DNA of 29,078 bases from Candidatus Zipacnadia bacterium. Its GTDB lineage: Bacteria > Armatimonadota > Zipacnadia > Zipacnadales > Zipacnadaceae. Both the position numbers and the translations under genes were made by a program. Location: contig JALGTI010000012.1 in assembly GCA_029821455.1 (NCBI GenBank), positions 1 to 29,078 of the forward strand, written 5' to 3'. Under the pieces are notes generated by a model. It saw nothing but the letters and a program-made list of their open reading frames with translations, was not told the DNA's origin and did not search any database. The stretch's first letter is position 1. Each line of letters begins with the position of its first letter. Below are positions 15,935-23,387 of the stretch, in pieces.

Positions 15935-16405
15935 GTGGCACAACGGAAGCTTGTAGCAAGGGACGTAGAGCGGGAAAAGCGGTCGTCGCTGCGGACGATT
16001 AGGGTCTTCTGCCTCCTGTGTTGCTGTGGTGAGGGTCAGGTGAAGGACTGTGAACCTATCGAGGCGTGTCCCCTCTGGCCCTGGCGCCTGGGGATGAATC
16101 CGGGAACAGCACAGAAGCGGGGCCTGCCGGTGACGATCCCCAGGGGGTCAGAGGGGGCACACGGAGGCAATCTGCGCAGGCGGGCTATCCGCCAGTTTTG
16201 CCTCAACTGCGAGGACGGGACATCTGCCGGGGTAGAAGCCTGCTGCTCGCCATACTGTCCCCTGTGGCCCTGGCGGTTCGGCGTCAGCCCGGCTGTAGCG
16301 AGGGCACGCGGCAAGCTGGTGGACATCGAGCGCCACGTGCCCCAAGACCACCAGCCGGATAACTACCTTGACGACCCCAGGACGAAGGAGTGCTATGACC
16401 TCTGA
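15935..16405 (+). CDS. Duplicated cysteine-rich phage-type protein
   Basis: This 156-aa protein has two tandem modules: RTIRVFCLLCCCGEGQ...CEPIEACPLWPWRLG (residues about 20-53) and RAIRQFCLNCEDG...CCSPYCPLWPWRFG (about 84-117). Each has IR-x-FC-x2-C, two further cysteines and CPLWPWR(L/F)G. Single copies of this module are common as small uncharacterised phage proteins, probably zinc-binding. The duplication suggests an internal dimer. It starts at GTG 15935 with GGGAG about 9 nt ahead. DNA or protein binding is inferred; the function is unknown. Confidence 0.7.
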   Translation: MAQRKLVARDVEREKRSSLRTIRVFCLLCCCGEGQVKDCEPIEACPLWPWRLGMNPGTAQKRGLPVTIPRGSEGAHGGNLRRRAIRQFCLNCEDGTSAGVEACCSPYCPLWPWRFGVSPAVARARGKLVDIERHVPQDHQPDNYLDDPRTKECYDL

Positions 16406-16517
16406 GATACTGGCGGCCCTGCCGGACGTGATCCCGACTGCTGAGGGGTACGCGGCGGAGCGGCCGGACGGCCCGGCCTGCTTGCCCCAGGGCATAACCC
16501 TCCCCCAGGGCGATTAG
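16395..16517 (+). CDS. Overlapping 40-aa ORF
   Basis: ATG 16395 overlaps the last 11 nt of the Cys-rich gene in another frame and gives MTSEILAALPDVIPTAEGYA onward, ending PQGD at TAG 16515-16517. GAAGGAG lies about 7 nt before the ATG, inside the upstream gene, so translational coupling is possible. No family is recognised. It may be a real small protein or chance. Confidence 0.4.
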   Translation: MTSEILAALPDVIPTAEGYAAERPDGPACLPQGITLPQGD

Positions 16518-16774
16518 CGCACTGAAGGGCGGCGGGGGGACGGGTCTAGCGTGTAGAATGAGCTTCTGGTGGTGACTGGTGATGAGCGGAGAGGCCACAA
16601 GCTCCTGAGGTGGCGACCGGCAGCTCTTTCAGCGTCCAGGGGGGGCGTTTCAGAGCGCGATGGGCTATGGGGCAGGTTAAACTCTACCGAGGGCTGAGTC
16701 GGCGCACCTGGCGCCCTAGATGCCCGCGGCCGGCTACCTTTTTGCCTTATGCGTCACAATTTACCAGAGGGGGC

Positions 16775-16803
16775 TTGACAGGGCTCTGCTTGTGGCGTAT
16801 AAC
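16775..16803 (+). promoter_or_regulatory. Strong sigma-70-type promoter for the tyrosine recombinase
   Basis: A perfect -35 TTGACA (16775-16780) and -10 TATAAC (16798-16803) are separated by 17 nt, ending 33 nt before the ATG at 16837. It is the best promoter match I found in the island, and it suggests strong transcription unless repressed. Confidence 0.75.
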
Positions 16804-16814
16804 GTACATTATAC
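16797..16814. promoter_or_regulatory. 18-bp palindrome over the -10 box (operator candidate)
   Basis: GTATAACGTACATTATAC is an imperfect palindrome centred on GTAC with six matching bases at each end (GTATAA / TTATAC). It covers the -10 element and probable start site, a classic position for a repressor dimer. No obvious repressor gene sits next to it. Confidence 0.55.
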
Positions 16815-16836
16815 GATACACTGGAGGAAATACACT

Positions 16837-17547
16837 ATGCAGCAGTCGAAAAAACGCAAGCGCAGCTCACGGCCTCTCCCTACCGTCCTGACGGAGGCGG
16901 AGGTGCAGGCCCTGGTGGACGCGGTGAACCCGCGCACAATCACGGGCCTGCGCAACCGCGCGCTGCTGGCCGTGATGCTGGGGGCGGGCCTGCGGGTCTC
17001 TGAGGTCGTCGGCCTGCGGGGGCGTGACCTCGATCTGGAGGCAGGCGTAATCAAAGTACGCCGTGGCAAGGGCGGCGGGGGCCGCGTGATCCCCGTTGAC
17101 CAGGAGACCCTTGGCTGGCTGCAGGCCTGGGCGGAGAAACGAGCAACCCTGGGCCTGAGCGGGCGGCACTGCTTCTTCTGCGCGGTGCGGACTACCCCGT
17201 TCGGAAGCAGGGCCGGGCGCAAAGTCGGAAGCCCGATCACGACCCGCCCTGTCCAGCAGATGCTGGGGCGCGTGGCCCGCAGGGCCGGTATCGACAAGCA
17301 AGTAAGCCCCCACACGCTCAGGCACACCTTCGCCACCCGGCTGCTGGACCGCGGCTTCAGCATCCGCGAGGTCCAGGAGCTTCTGGGGCACTCTGATGTG
17401 TCCACGACGATGATCTACACCCACGTCAACCCGGCGGCGTTGCGGAAGAAGATACAGGGCAACGACAAGCGACAGGAGCAGATTGCACGGTTGCAGGAGC
17501 AGATAGCCGAGATGGAGAAGCAGCTTGCAGAGCTGGCCGCGCAGTAG
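16837..17547 (+). CDS. Minimal tyrosine recombinase (XerC/D-type catalytic domain)
   Basis: The 236-aa product contains the complete catalytic set: R53 (GAGLRVSE), K78 (RRGKG), H159 and R162 (HTLRH), H185 (LLGHSD) and Y194 (MIYTHVNP). Only about 15 basic residues precede the catalytic domain, so the usual N-terminal core-binding domain (about 100 aa) is missing. A coiled coil (IARLQEQIAEMEKQLAELAA) ends the protein. GGAGG 8-12 nt before ATG 16837 and the promoter upstream fix the start. It may act at an element-specific site, in dimer resolution or inversion, or as a second mobility enzyme in an island whose serine integrase is broken. Confidence 0.88.
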   Translation: MQQSKKRKRSSRPLPTVLTEAEVQALVDAVNPRTITGLRNRALLAVMLGAGLRVSEVVGLRGRDLDLEAGVIKVRRGKGGGGRVIPVDQETLGWLQAWAEKRATLGLSGRHCFFCAVRTTPFGSRAGRKVGSPITTRPVQQMLGRVARRAGIDKQVSPHTLRHTFATRLLDRGFSIREVQELLGHSDVSTTMIYTHVNPAALRKKIQGNDKRQEQIARLQEQIAEMEKQLAELAAQ

Positions 17548-17592
17548 TTGCCCTGAGACCCGCTTACAGATACACAGGAGGAGGCTCAGGGG

Positions 17593-17724
17593 ATGAAAGC
17601 ATACAGACTGGTGAAGTTGCGTCGCCAATTGTGGGATACCCTCGTACACCGACCACGCCCTTGCAGCTTCTGTGCCCCAGAGAAATGGTATCAGGAGGTG
17701 AGCTACGCTGAGCGAGGAGCCTGA
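17593..17724 (+). CDS. Small basic ORF with a CxxC pair (43 aa)
   Basis: ATG 17593 follows AGGAGGAGGCTC and opens MKAYRLVKLRRQLWDTLVHR, ending with CSFC and EKWYQEVSYAERGA at TGA 17722-17724. It lies between the recombinase gene and the channel gene, and its 3' end carries the ribosome-binding sequences of the latter. No family is recognised; it may be a translated leader. Confidence 0.4.
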   Translation: MKAYRLVKLRRQLWDTLVHRPRPCSFCAPEKWYQEVSYAERGA

Positions 17725-17728
17725 ATAT

Positions 17729-19165
17729 GTGAATGAATTGCCGGAGGGCTATGAGGGGGCTAAGTGTCAGCATGTTTTCGCGTTATATCCCCACACGAGC
17801 AAGTACTGTGGCCTGCCCGCTTGGGATGGGGCGCCCGAGGAAGAGCCCCGTTGCCCCTTTCATTCGGCGGTGAGCCCCGAGGACATCAAAGAGCAACTGG
17901 AGGCAGCGGTCGCCGCTGGGGCAGGACTGCATGAGGCCGATCTCACCGACGCGAGGCTCTTCGCCGCCGATCTGACCGACGCGAAGCTCCACAGCGCCAA
18001 TCTCACCGGCGCATGGCTCGACGGCGCCAATCTCACCGGCGCGGGGTTCTTCGGCACTAATCTCACCGGCGCGGAGCTCAACCACGCCAATCTCACCGAC
18101 GCGTGGCTCAACGGCGCCGATCTCACCGGCGTGGAGCTCACATACGCCGATCTCACCGACGCGAAGCTCAACGGCGCCCACCTCACCGGTGCCGATCTCC
18201 CCGGCGCGTGGCTCGACGGTGCCAATCTCACCGACGCGAGGCTCAACCACGCCGATCTCACCGACGCGAGGCTCAACGGTGCCAATCTCACGGATGCGAG
18301 GCTCTTCGGTGCCGATCTCACCGACGCCGATCTCCCCGGCGCGAGGCTCCCGGGGGCCGATCTTTCTGGCGCCAATCTCACCGGCGCGAGGCTCCCGGGG
18401 GCCGATCTTTCTGGCGCCGACCTCAAGCGTGCGCGGTTCCTTGTACTGTGGCACTTTAAGAACAAGGAAGAGGGCGGGGCAAGAATGGCAGGGGTTAGGA
18501 AAGCACCAGATCTCCGTGGGGTCAAGCTCCACGGCGCGAAATTGCAGGGTGTCACTATAGAGCCGGAGTGCAACCTGGAGGGAGCCAAAATCTATCCATC
18601 CCCAGGATCAACGACCAAAGATCAAATATACGAGGAGGAATCGAACCCTGGCGAAGATGCACAGGTTTATCGCCAGTTGAAGCTGGCTGTTCAGGATTCT
18701 GGGGATTATGAGCGGGCAGGGGAGTTTTTCCGCCATGAGAGAAGGTGCCTGCGCCTCCAGATGGCCCAAGCCGGGGGACACTGCTTGAAACGGGTCTTCT
18801 ACTTCCTGTTTGAGAAGCTAGCCGGATACGGTGAGAAACCGTTGGGGGGAGCGGCGTGGGCGGGATTCCTCATCGTCTTGTTTGCCTGGATTCAAAGTAT
18901 CTGCGGTATCACCGCCAAGGATGCCACGCTCTCGGTTGGCCCGTGGCGCCTGGCGTGGGGCAATTGGGCCGGGCTGTGGGATTATCTGACCGGCGATCTT
19001 TGGATGGCGCTCTACTTCAGTGCGGTGACTTTCACTACTCTCGGTTACGGCGACCTAGCCCCTGCTTCGGGCCCAGGCCGGTTCTTCGCAGGGCTGGAGG
19101 CATTAATCGGAATGACACTGATGGCGTTGTTCTTGGTTTGCGTAGTGAGGAAGTTCAGCCGGTAG
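17729..19165 (+). CDS. Pentapeptide-repeat protein with a potassium-channel-like pore
   Basis: The 478-aa product has four parts: a Cys/His N-terminus (CQHVF...YCGLP...CPFHS, residues about 13-46) that may bind zinc; a long right-handed pentapeptide-repeat beta-helix (about 66-236, units A(D/N)LTxAxLxG); a linker helix (QVYRQLKLAVQDSGDYERAG); and a two-TM ion-channel domain (about 370-478) with the selectivity filter TTLGYGD between pore helix and last TM. This is a known architecture of predicted membrane channels; ligand and gating are unknown. GTG 17729 has AGGAG 9 nt before it, while a stronger AGGAGGTGA (17693-17701) sits 6-9 nt before an in-frame CTG at 17708, so a slightly longer protein is possible. 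Confidence 0.85.
   Translation: MNELPEGYEGAKCQHVFALYPHTSKYCGLPAWDGAPEEEPRCPFHSAVSPEDIKEQLEAAVAAGAGLHEADLTDARLFAADLTDAKLHSANLTGAWLDGANLTGAGFFGTNLTGAELNHANLTDAWLNGADLTGVELTYADLTDAKLNGAHLTGADLPGAWLDGANLTDARLNHADLTDARLNGANLTDARLFGADLTDADLPGARLPGADLSGANLTGARLPGADLSGADLKRARFLVLWHFKNKEEGGARMAGVRKAPDLRGVKLHGAKLQGVTIEPECNLEGAKIYPSPGSTTKDQIYEEESNPGEDAQVYRQLKLAVQDSGDYERAGEFFRHERRCLRLQMAQAGGHCLKRVFYFLFEKLAGYGEKPLGGAAWAGFLIVLFAWIQSICGITAKDATLSVGPWRLAWGNWAGLWDYLTGDLWMALYFSAVTFTTLGYGDLAPASGPGRFFAGLEALIGMTLMALFLVCVVRKFSR
17930..18435 (+). repeat. 30-bp tandem repeat array inside the channel gene
   Basis: About sixteen near-identical 30-bp units built from GATCTCACCGACGCG-type 15-mers encode the paired pentapeptides. 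Similarity is high at the DNA level (third positions too), so the array has been homogenised recently or can expand and contract. It also creates two long open frames on the minus strand that are artefacts. Confidence 0.85.
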
Positions 19166-20574
19166 ATCCCAGCCCACATTGGCCAGCGTCAGCGAGACAA
19201 TGGCGATGCCCAGATGCCGCAAGGCACTGCTGGTGTACGCGAGCGTACTTCGTGCTTCTTGTATGAGAGAGGTGTTGCGCTATGAACGGGATGAAAACTG
19301 AGCAAGTGCGCCGAGCAGTCATTTATGCTCGTGTTTCCTCCAAGCAGCAGGAGGAAGAGGGGTTCTCGATACCCGCGCAGCTTAAGCTCCTTCGTGAGTA
19401 TGCCACGGAGCAGGCGTTCGAGATCGTGCGCGAATTTGTGGACGTGGAAACTGCCAAAAAGGCCGGGCGCGAGAACTTCGGCGAGATGGTCGAGTTCCTG
19501 CGACGACGTCACAGTACTTGCCGGGTGGTGCTGGTTGAGAAGACGGACCGCTTGTATCGAAACCTTCGGGACTATGTAACGCTGGACGAACTGGATCTGG
19601 ACATTCACTTCGTCAAAGAGAACTTCGTCCTAGCAAAGGAATGCTTGAAAAGGCTCAGCAAGGGACATGGCCCTCCTGTGCTCCCATAGGGTATCTGAAC
19701 ATCAGCACAGGCGACAAGCGCGGGATCGGCCTTGACCCCGAGCGGGCCGGCGTGGTGCGCAGGATGTTCGAATGGTATGCAGCGGACAACTGCAGTGTGG
19801 ACGAGGTTCGCGCTCGTGCCACGGCCGAGGGGCTGACGACAAAGCATGGCACGCCGCCATCAAAGAGCACGATCGAGCGCATACTCAAGAATCCGTTTTA
19901 CACGGGCACTTTCGTCTGGAAGGGCAAGACCTACAAGGGCGATCACTTGCCGCTAATCAGCTTTGACCTTTTCCACCGGGTGCAGGCCGCTCTGCGCAAA
20001 GGCAATCATCCCGTCCGGGAAAGCAAGCGCTCGTTCGCATACACAGGCTTGATAAAGTGTGCACATTGCGGTTGCTCGATCACCGCCGGCACTCACAAAG
20101 GCAAGTACATATACTACCGCTGCACCGGTGCCTGTGGAAGGTGCAACACGCGGCTGATCCGCGAAGACCGATTGGAGGCGCTCCTGGGAGAATTGGTACA
20201 GCGGATACACATCGATGACGAGACCATCGAATGGGTTGTTGCTGCTCTAAAGGAAAGCCATCGAGACGAGAAGGCATATCATGACGAGCAGATCACGCGC
20301 CTGCAGGCGGAGATCAAGAAGCTGCAGGACCGCACTGATATTGCCTACGAAGATAAACTCGATGGCAAGATCTCGGAGGAGTATTGGGAACGGAAGTCGC
20401 GGCAGTGGCGTTCAAGACAGTTCGAACTGCGACGGTCCGTCGAACAGCACGAGAAAGCAAGCCAAGTGTACTTCGAAGAAGGCACCACCCTATTGAAGCT
20501 GGCCCAGCGTGCCTATGATCTGTGGCTTGCGCAGTCCCAAATCGAGAAACGTAGGCTGCTGGATGTCTTACTAT

Positions 20575-20667
20575 TAAACTGCACCTTCGATGGGGAAAAG
20601 CTAGTCGCTACCTACAAAAGACCCTTCTGCTGGCTGGCAGAAGGGTCCTTGGGTCTTGTATGGCGGG
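20575..20667 (+). repeat. Right copy of the 93-bp direct repeat (integrase 3' end / tRNA junction)
   Basis: It matches 991-1083 at 86 of 93 positions by eye and ends within the tRNA-Asp 3' end. The differences fall in the hairpin loop and the last 25 bases, while both stem arms of the hairpin are identical between copies. Confidence 0.7.
20615..20646 (-). terminator. Intrinsic terminator of tRNA-Asp inside the integrase gene
   Basis: Read on the minus strand, ACCCTTCTGC and GCAGAAGGGT form a perfect 10-bp stem around a 6-nt loop, followed by CTTTTG. It starts 15 nt after the tRNA CCA end. On the plus strand the same bases encode the integrase residues around KRPFCWLAEGS. Confidence 0.75.
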
Positions 20668-20738
20668 GCTGACGGGACTTGAACCCGCGACCTCCGGCTT
20701 GACAGGCCGGCACTCTAAACCGACTGAGCTACAGCCCC
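20661..20738 (-). tRNA. tRNA-Asp (GTC)
   Basis: The minus strand folds as a full cloverleaf: acceptor GGGGCTG/CAGCCCC, D arm GCTC...GAGT, anticodon stem CCGGC/GCCGG with loop CTGTCAA (anticodon GTC at 34-36), variable AGGTC, T arm GCGGG TTCAAGT CCCGT, discriminator G and encoded CCA (20661-20663). The total is 78 nt. The gene is intact although an element is inserted at its 3' end, as expected when the element's attachment site restores the tRNA. Confidence 0.95.
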
Positions 20739-20777
20739 TGAACAAAAAGCACTCGCGCCTCGCCCGCGAGCACGGCT

Positions 20778-20806
20778 AACATAGCATACTGGTCCCTGAG
20801 TGTCAA
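20778..20806 (-). promoter_or_regulatory. Promoter of tRNA-Asp
   Basis: On the minus strand, TTGACA (20806-20801) and TATGTT (20783-20778) are separated by exactly 17 nt and end 39 nt before the tRNA 5' end. A GC-rich region (GCGGGCGAGGCGCGAG) follows, within the precursor leader. Confidence 0.75.
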
Positions 20807-20885
20807 GCGAATAACGCAACACACCTACTCTTCCAGGCAGGCGTGCCAAGAGGTCGAGCTGAGTTCGTACTTCAAGGCCATGGGG

Positions 20886-21158
20886 CTATTCCGGCGCGAA
20901 TCTGGTTAGCTCAGGCCTCTGGCAACCAAAATCCTCATTGACGCCCACGCACTCCAGAACCGACTCCCAAGGCTGATACCTCACTGCGTAGTTTGTGGCC
21001 CGCTCGCCACTTTCGCCTATCAGCGGAAGTCCCAACGTGGACAGCACATTGTTCAGGTCATCGTAAGTGACCCTGCCTTCGACCGCGTCCTCCCTCTGGC
21101 AGTACAGTTGGAACCATTCGCACCGGCTATACGAAAGCCCGACACCTATTGCTGGATG
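20886..21158 (-). pseudogene. Stop-free coding-like fragment, unidentified
   Basis: The minus strand from 21158 reads HPAIGVGLSYSRCEWFQLYC, then VTYDDLNNVLSTLGLPLIGE and YAVRYQPWESVLECVGVNED, ending FAPE and a TAG at 20886-20888. The composition is clearly protein-like, but the frame has a stop just upstream and no good start codon, so it looks like the surviving C-terminal piece of a broken gene. I do not recognise the family. The rest of 20739-21293 shows only the tRNA promoter and the leader of the next gene. Confidence 0.4.
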
Positions 21159-21293
21159 CTATCCCCCCCTGCATGTCCTTGACCAGTAATCCTCACAGGG
21201 CTACACTATGGGTGGCTGCTCGTGTCCAGGTAGAGCGGTCGTGGCGCGAAACCTCCCGATAGGCAGGTATCTACTCTCCAGGCGGGCTGGATC

Positions 21294-22415
21294 TTGCGAA
21301 ATCTCGGTCTGTACGTAGTTATTGGCTTATTGGCAGCGGTGTTATGCTGGGCTGCTGTCCAGCACATTCCCGCTGTGTCTCAGCCCACGGACCCGGCCCT
21401 GCTTGCCACAGAGCCTCCGCCTCCACCGCCACCCAGGGAGGTCAGTATTTGTGCCGTGGGCGACGTGATGCTGGATCGCAATGTCGGGAAGGCAATCCAG
21501 AGAAGCGGCTGCGCGAGCATTGTCGAGCAGGTGGCTGACAAGTTGAAAGCCGCCGACGTGACCTTTGCCAATCTGGAGTGCCCGCTTTCGACAGTCGGTG
21601 GCCACGATCCCCCCAACTGCATATTCCGCGCGCGGCCCGAAACGGTGGCAGTGCTCACACTTTGTGACATTGATGTGGTATCCCTGGCCAACAATCACAC
21701 TCTGGATGCCGGTCGCCAGGGACTGCTGCAGACCCTCGAACATCTGGACCAGGCCGGCGTCTTATACTGTGGCGCTCACCAGGAGCGATCCGTGGCCTCC
21801 GAACCGGTCTTCTTCCAGGTCGGCCCCGTGCACCTGGGCTTCTTGGCCTTCACGGACCTGAGCTTCGCGCACGGCAGCTACTCGAAGGTTGACGACGACC
21901 TGGGAAATCTGCTTGAAGCGATCGAAACGGCCGGGCAACAATGTGACATTATAATTGTCTCATTTCATTGGGGGGAAGAATACAGGCAAACGCCCACCCA
22001 GCGCCAGAAGATAGTGGCCCACGCTGCTATTGATGCCGGTGCTGACCTGATCCTGGGCCATCACCCTCATACTCTTGAGGGCATCGAGGTTTACAAGGGC
22101 CGCCCGATCCTTTACAGTATGGGCAACTTCATATTCGACCAGCGCGATGCACCTGATGGCCGGATGGAGAGCGCGATGTTTCATCTGACCTGGAACGAGG
22201 CGGCCGGCTGGCAGATACAGATCACTCCTGTGTGGATTTCGCGGGCACGGATGGGGCCTGAATGGCCGACCGCTGCCAAGCGCGACAGCATCTTGTCCCG
22301 TATCCAGAAGCTGTCAGCGGCCCTGGGCACGGAGCTCGAAGTCGTAGATGATCGCGGATACGTCTCTATTCCATTACACGAAGTGCCGGCTGCCGATGTT
22401 GCAGCTACCGGCTGA
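21294..22415 (+). CDS. CapA-family metallophosphatase-like protein
   Basis: The 373-aa product has an N-terminal signal anchor (LYVVIGLLAAVLCWAAV), a Pro-rich linker (TEPPPPPPPRE) and a PGA_cap domain: AVGDVMLDRNVGK, ANLECPLS, SLANNHTLDAG, SFHWGEEY, GHHPHTLEGIEVYKGRPILY and SMGNFIFDQ. The Asp/His/Asn clusters are the metal-binding motifs of the calcineurin-like fold. Family members act in poly-gamma-glutamate or capsule metabolism at the cell surface. The start is a TTG (21294) with a weak ribosome-binding site. A hairpin (CCGGCTG/CAGCCGG, 22408-22428) spans the stop. The following genes are envelope-related, so a surface role is likely. Confidence 0.88.
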   Translation: MRNLGLYVVIGLLAAVLCWAAVQHIPAVSQPTDPALLATEPPPPPPPREVSICAVGDVMLDRNVGKAIQRSGCASIVEQVADKLKAADVTFANLECPLSTVGGHDPPNCIFRARPETVAVLTLCDIDVVSLANNHTLDAGRQGLLQTLEHLDQAGVLYCGAHQERSVASEPVFFQVGPVHLGFLAFTDLSFAHGSYSKVDDDLGNLLEAIETAGQQCDIIIVSFHWGEEYRQTPTQRQKIVAHAAIDAGADLILGHHPHTLEGIEVYKGRPILYSMGNFIFDQRDAPDGRMESAMFHLTWNEAAGWQIQITPVWISRARMGPEWPTAAKRDSILSRIQKLSAALGTELEVVDDRGYVSIPLHEVPAADVAATG

Positions 22416-22454
22416 TCAGACCAGCCGGCTAATACAGCAAAGGAGCAACCCTAG

Positions 22455-23384
22455 ATGAAGCAGACAATCATATTGTGGGCGGTACTGGTGACCATCAGCG
22501 TTTTGTGGGCTGCTGCACCTGCCCTGCCCCAGGATGGCGACGACACTGAGGTCGTGGCCACAGTGTACGATGAAGAGATCACTCGGGGGCAGTTGGTGGC
22601 CGAACTACTAGCCCGCCACGGCTATGGAGTGCTTCAGTCTATGATTGAAATCAAGGCGATTGAGCACTATGCGAAGGCAAATGGCTTTGAGGCAAGTGAA
22701 GCTGACATTGACGACTTGGTAGCCGCCGCTCGCGCCCGAATCAATAGCCAGTCCCTGATGACCGGTAAGAACTTTGAACTGTGGCTGGCGGAGCAACATC
22801 TGACACTGGGTGCCTTCCGCCAGCAGGTCCGCCTCCAGGCTCTTCTTGAGCAGATGGTCAAGGACAAGGTCAACGTAGAAGATGAGGAAGTGGGCCAGTT
22901 TTATGATGAAAACCAAGAGAAGATGGCCCGCGAAGAGGCGATGTGGACCGCACATATCGTCCTGGCCACCCAGGATGAGGCCGAACGCGTCCGCGCGCGA
23001 ATAGTCAACGGAGAGATTGAGTGGGATGAGGCAGCCAGGAAGTATTCGATTGACCCGTATGGCCGCGACAACGCCGGATTGATCGGATGGGTCCTCCGTG
23101 GTGACGACCCGACGCGGAAAGCGGTTTTTGCCCTGGAAAACGATGGTGACATCTCGCCGGTAGTGCATAGCGAGATGGGGTACAGCATCTTCAAGCGTCT
23201 CAGCTATCGCCCCGGTGGCATTCCGACCTTCGAGGAAGTGGAGGACGAGATCCGTGAGCTGCTGCTCAACCGCAAGCTCCTACAGGCAATGCAAGTCCAG
23301 CGTGATTCCATCGTTAAAATGGGCGATCCGCAGCGCCTTATCCACTTTGGCACTGAGGACACCATAACGCCGTCTGCGCAGTGA
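22455..23384 (+). CDS. SurA/PpiC-like peptidyl-prolyl isomerase
   Basis: The 309-aa product has a signal peptide (IILWAVLVTISVLWAAAPAL), a SurA-N-like helical region (about 30-150, with EEITRGQLVAELL and FRQQVRLQALLEQMVKDK) and a parvulin domain at about 155-250 (WTAHIVLATQDEAERVRARI, then FEEV later, with NAGLIGWVLRG, SPVVHSEMGYSIFKRL). It probably assists folding of exported proteins outside the membrane. AAGGAG precedes ATG 22455. The next gene starts 3 nt after its stop, so they form an operon. Confidence 0.88.
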   Translation: MKQTIILWAVLVTISVLWAAAPALPQDGDDTEVVATVYDEEITRGQLVAELLARHGYGVLQSMIEIKAIEHYAKANGFEASEADIDDLVAAARARINSQSLMTGKNFELWLAEQHLTLGAFRQQVRLQALLEQMVKDKVNVEDEEVGQFYDENQEKMAREEAMWTAHIVLATQDEAERVRARIVNGEIEWDEAARKYSIDPYGRDNAGLIGWVLRGDDPTRKAVFALENDGDISPVVHSEMGYSIFKRLSYRPGGIPTFEEVEDEIRELLLNRKLLQAMQVQRDSIVKMGDPQRLIHFGTEDTITPSAQ

Positions 23385-23387
23385 GCT

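Larger units (their letters stand above)
1077..20667. mobile_element. Genomic island integrated at the tRNA-Asp 3' end
   Basis: The right end is a large serine integrase gene running directly into the CCA end of tRNA-Asp (minus strand). The left end is proposed at the matching repeat, where an older integrase C-terminus is joined to a restored tail (RAVRDDFTDFF). Between them lie cargo (the radical SAM/DndD/helicase operon), a replication-like module and a second recombinase. The arrangement is what results when an element enters a tRNA already occupied by a related element: the older integrase is pushed to the far end and later decays. The exact core is uncertain, because the shared bases are only TGTATGGCGGG plus a loose match to GGGAC. 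Confidence 0.5.
19282..20672 (+). pseudogene. Large serine integrase broken by an internal deletion
   Basis: Codons from ATG 19282 give the resolvase catalytic domain (RRAVIYARVSSKQQEEEGFS, then VVLVEKTDRLYRN and HFVKENFVLAKE). At about 19639 the product jumps to MLEKAQQGTWPSCAPIGYLN in the next frame, followed by the recombinase domain (GLDPERAGVVRRMFEWY, STIERILKNPFYTGTFVWKG), a zinc ribbon (CAHCGCSIT...CTGACGRC), a coiled coil and the C-terminus ending WRG at 20672. Family members normally carry about 35 residues between these parts (a helix ending SEEVRKG), so roughly 100 bp are missing and the frame is shifted. The 3' end overlaps tRNA-Asp by 12 bp. The integrase is probably inactive, unless the assembly is wrong here. 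Confidence 0.85.

Noticed and set aside
17930..18435. CRISPR-like regular repeats
   Set aside because: The 30-bp units are contiguous and coding, with no spacers. No CRISPR array was seen anywhere in the window.
17783..18588. Two long minus-strand open frames (249 and 242 codons) with highly repetitive products
   Set aside because: They mirror the pentapeptide DNA repeats of the plus-strand channel gene; the products are simple periodic peptides without start signals.
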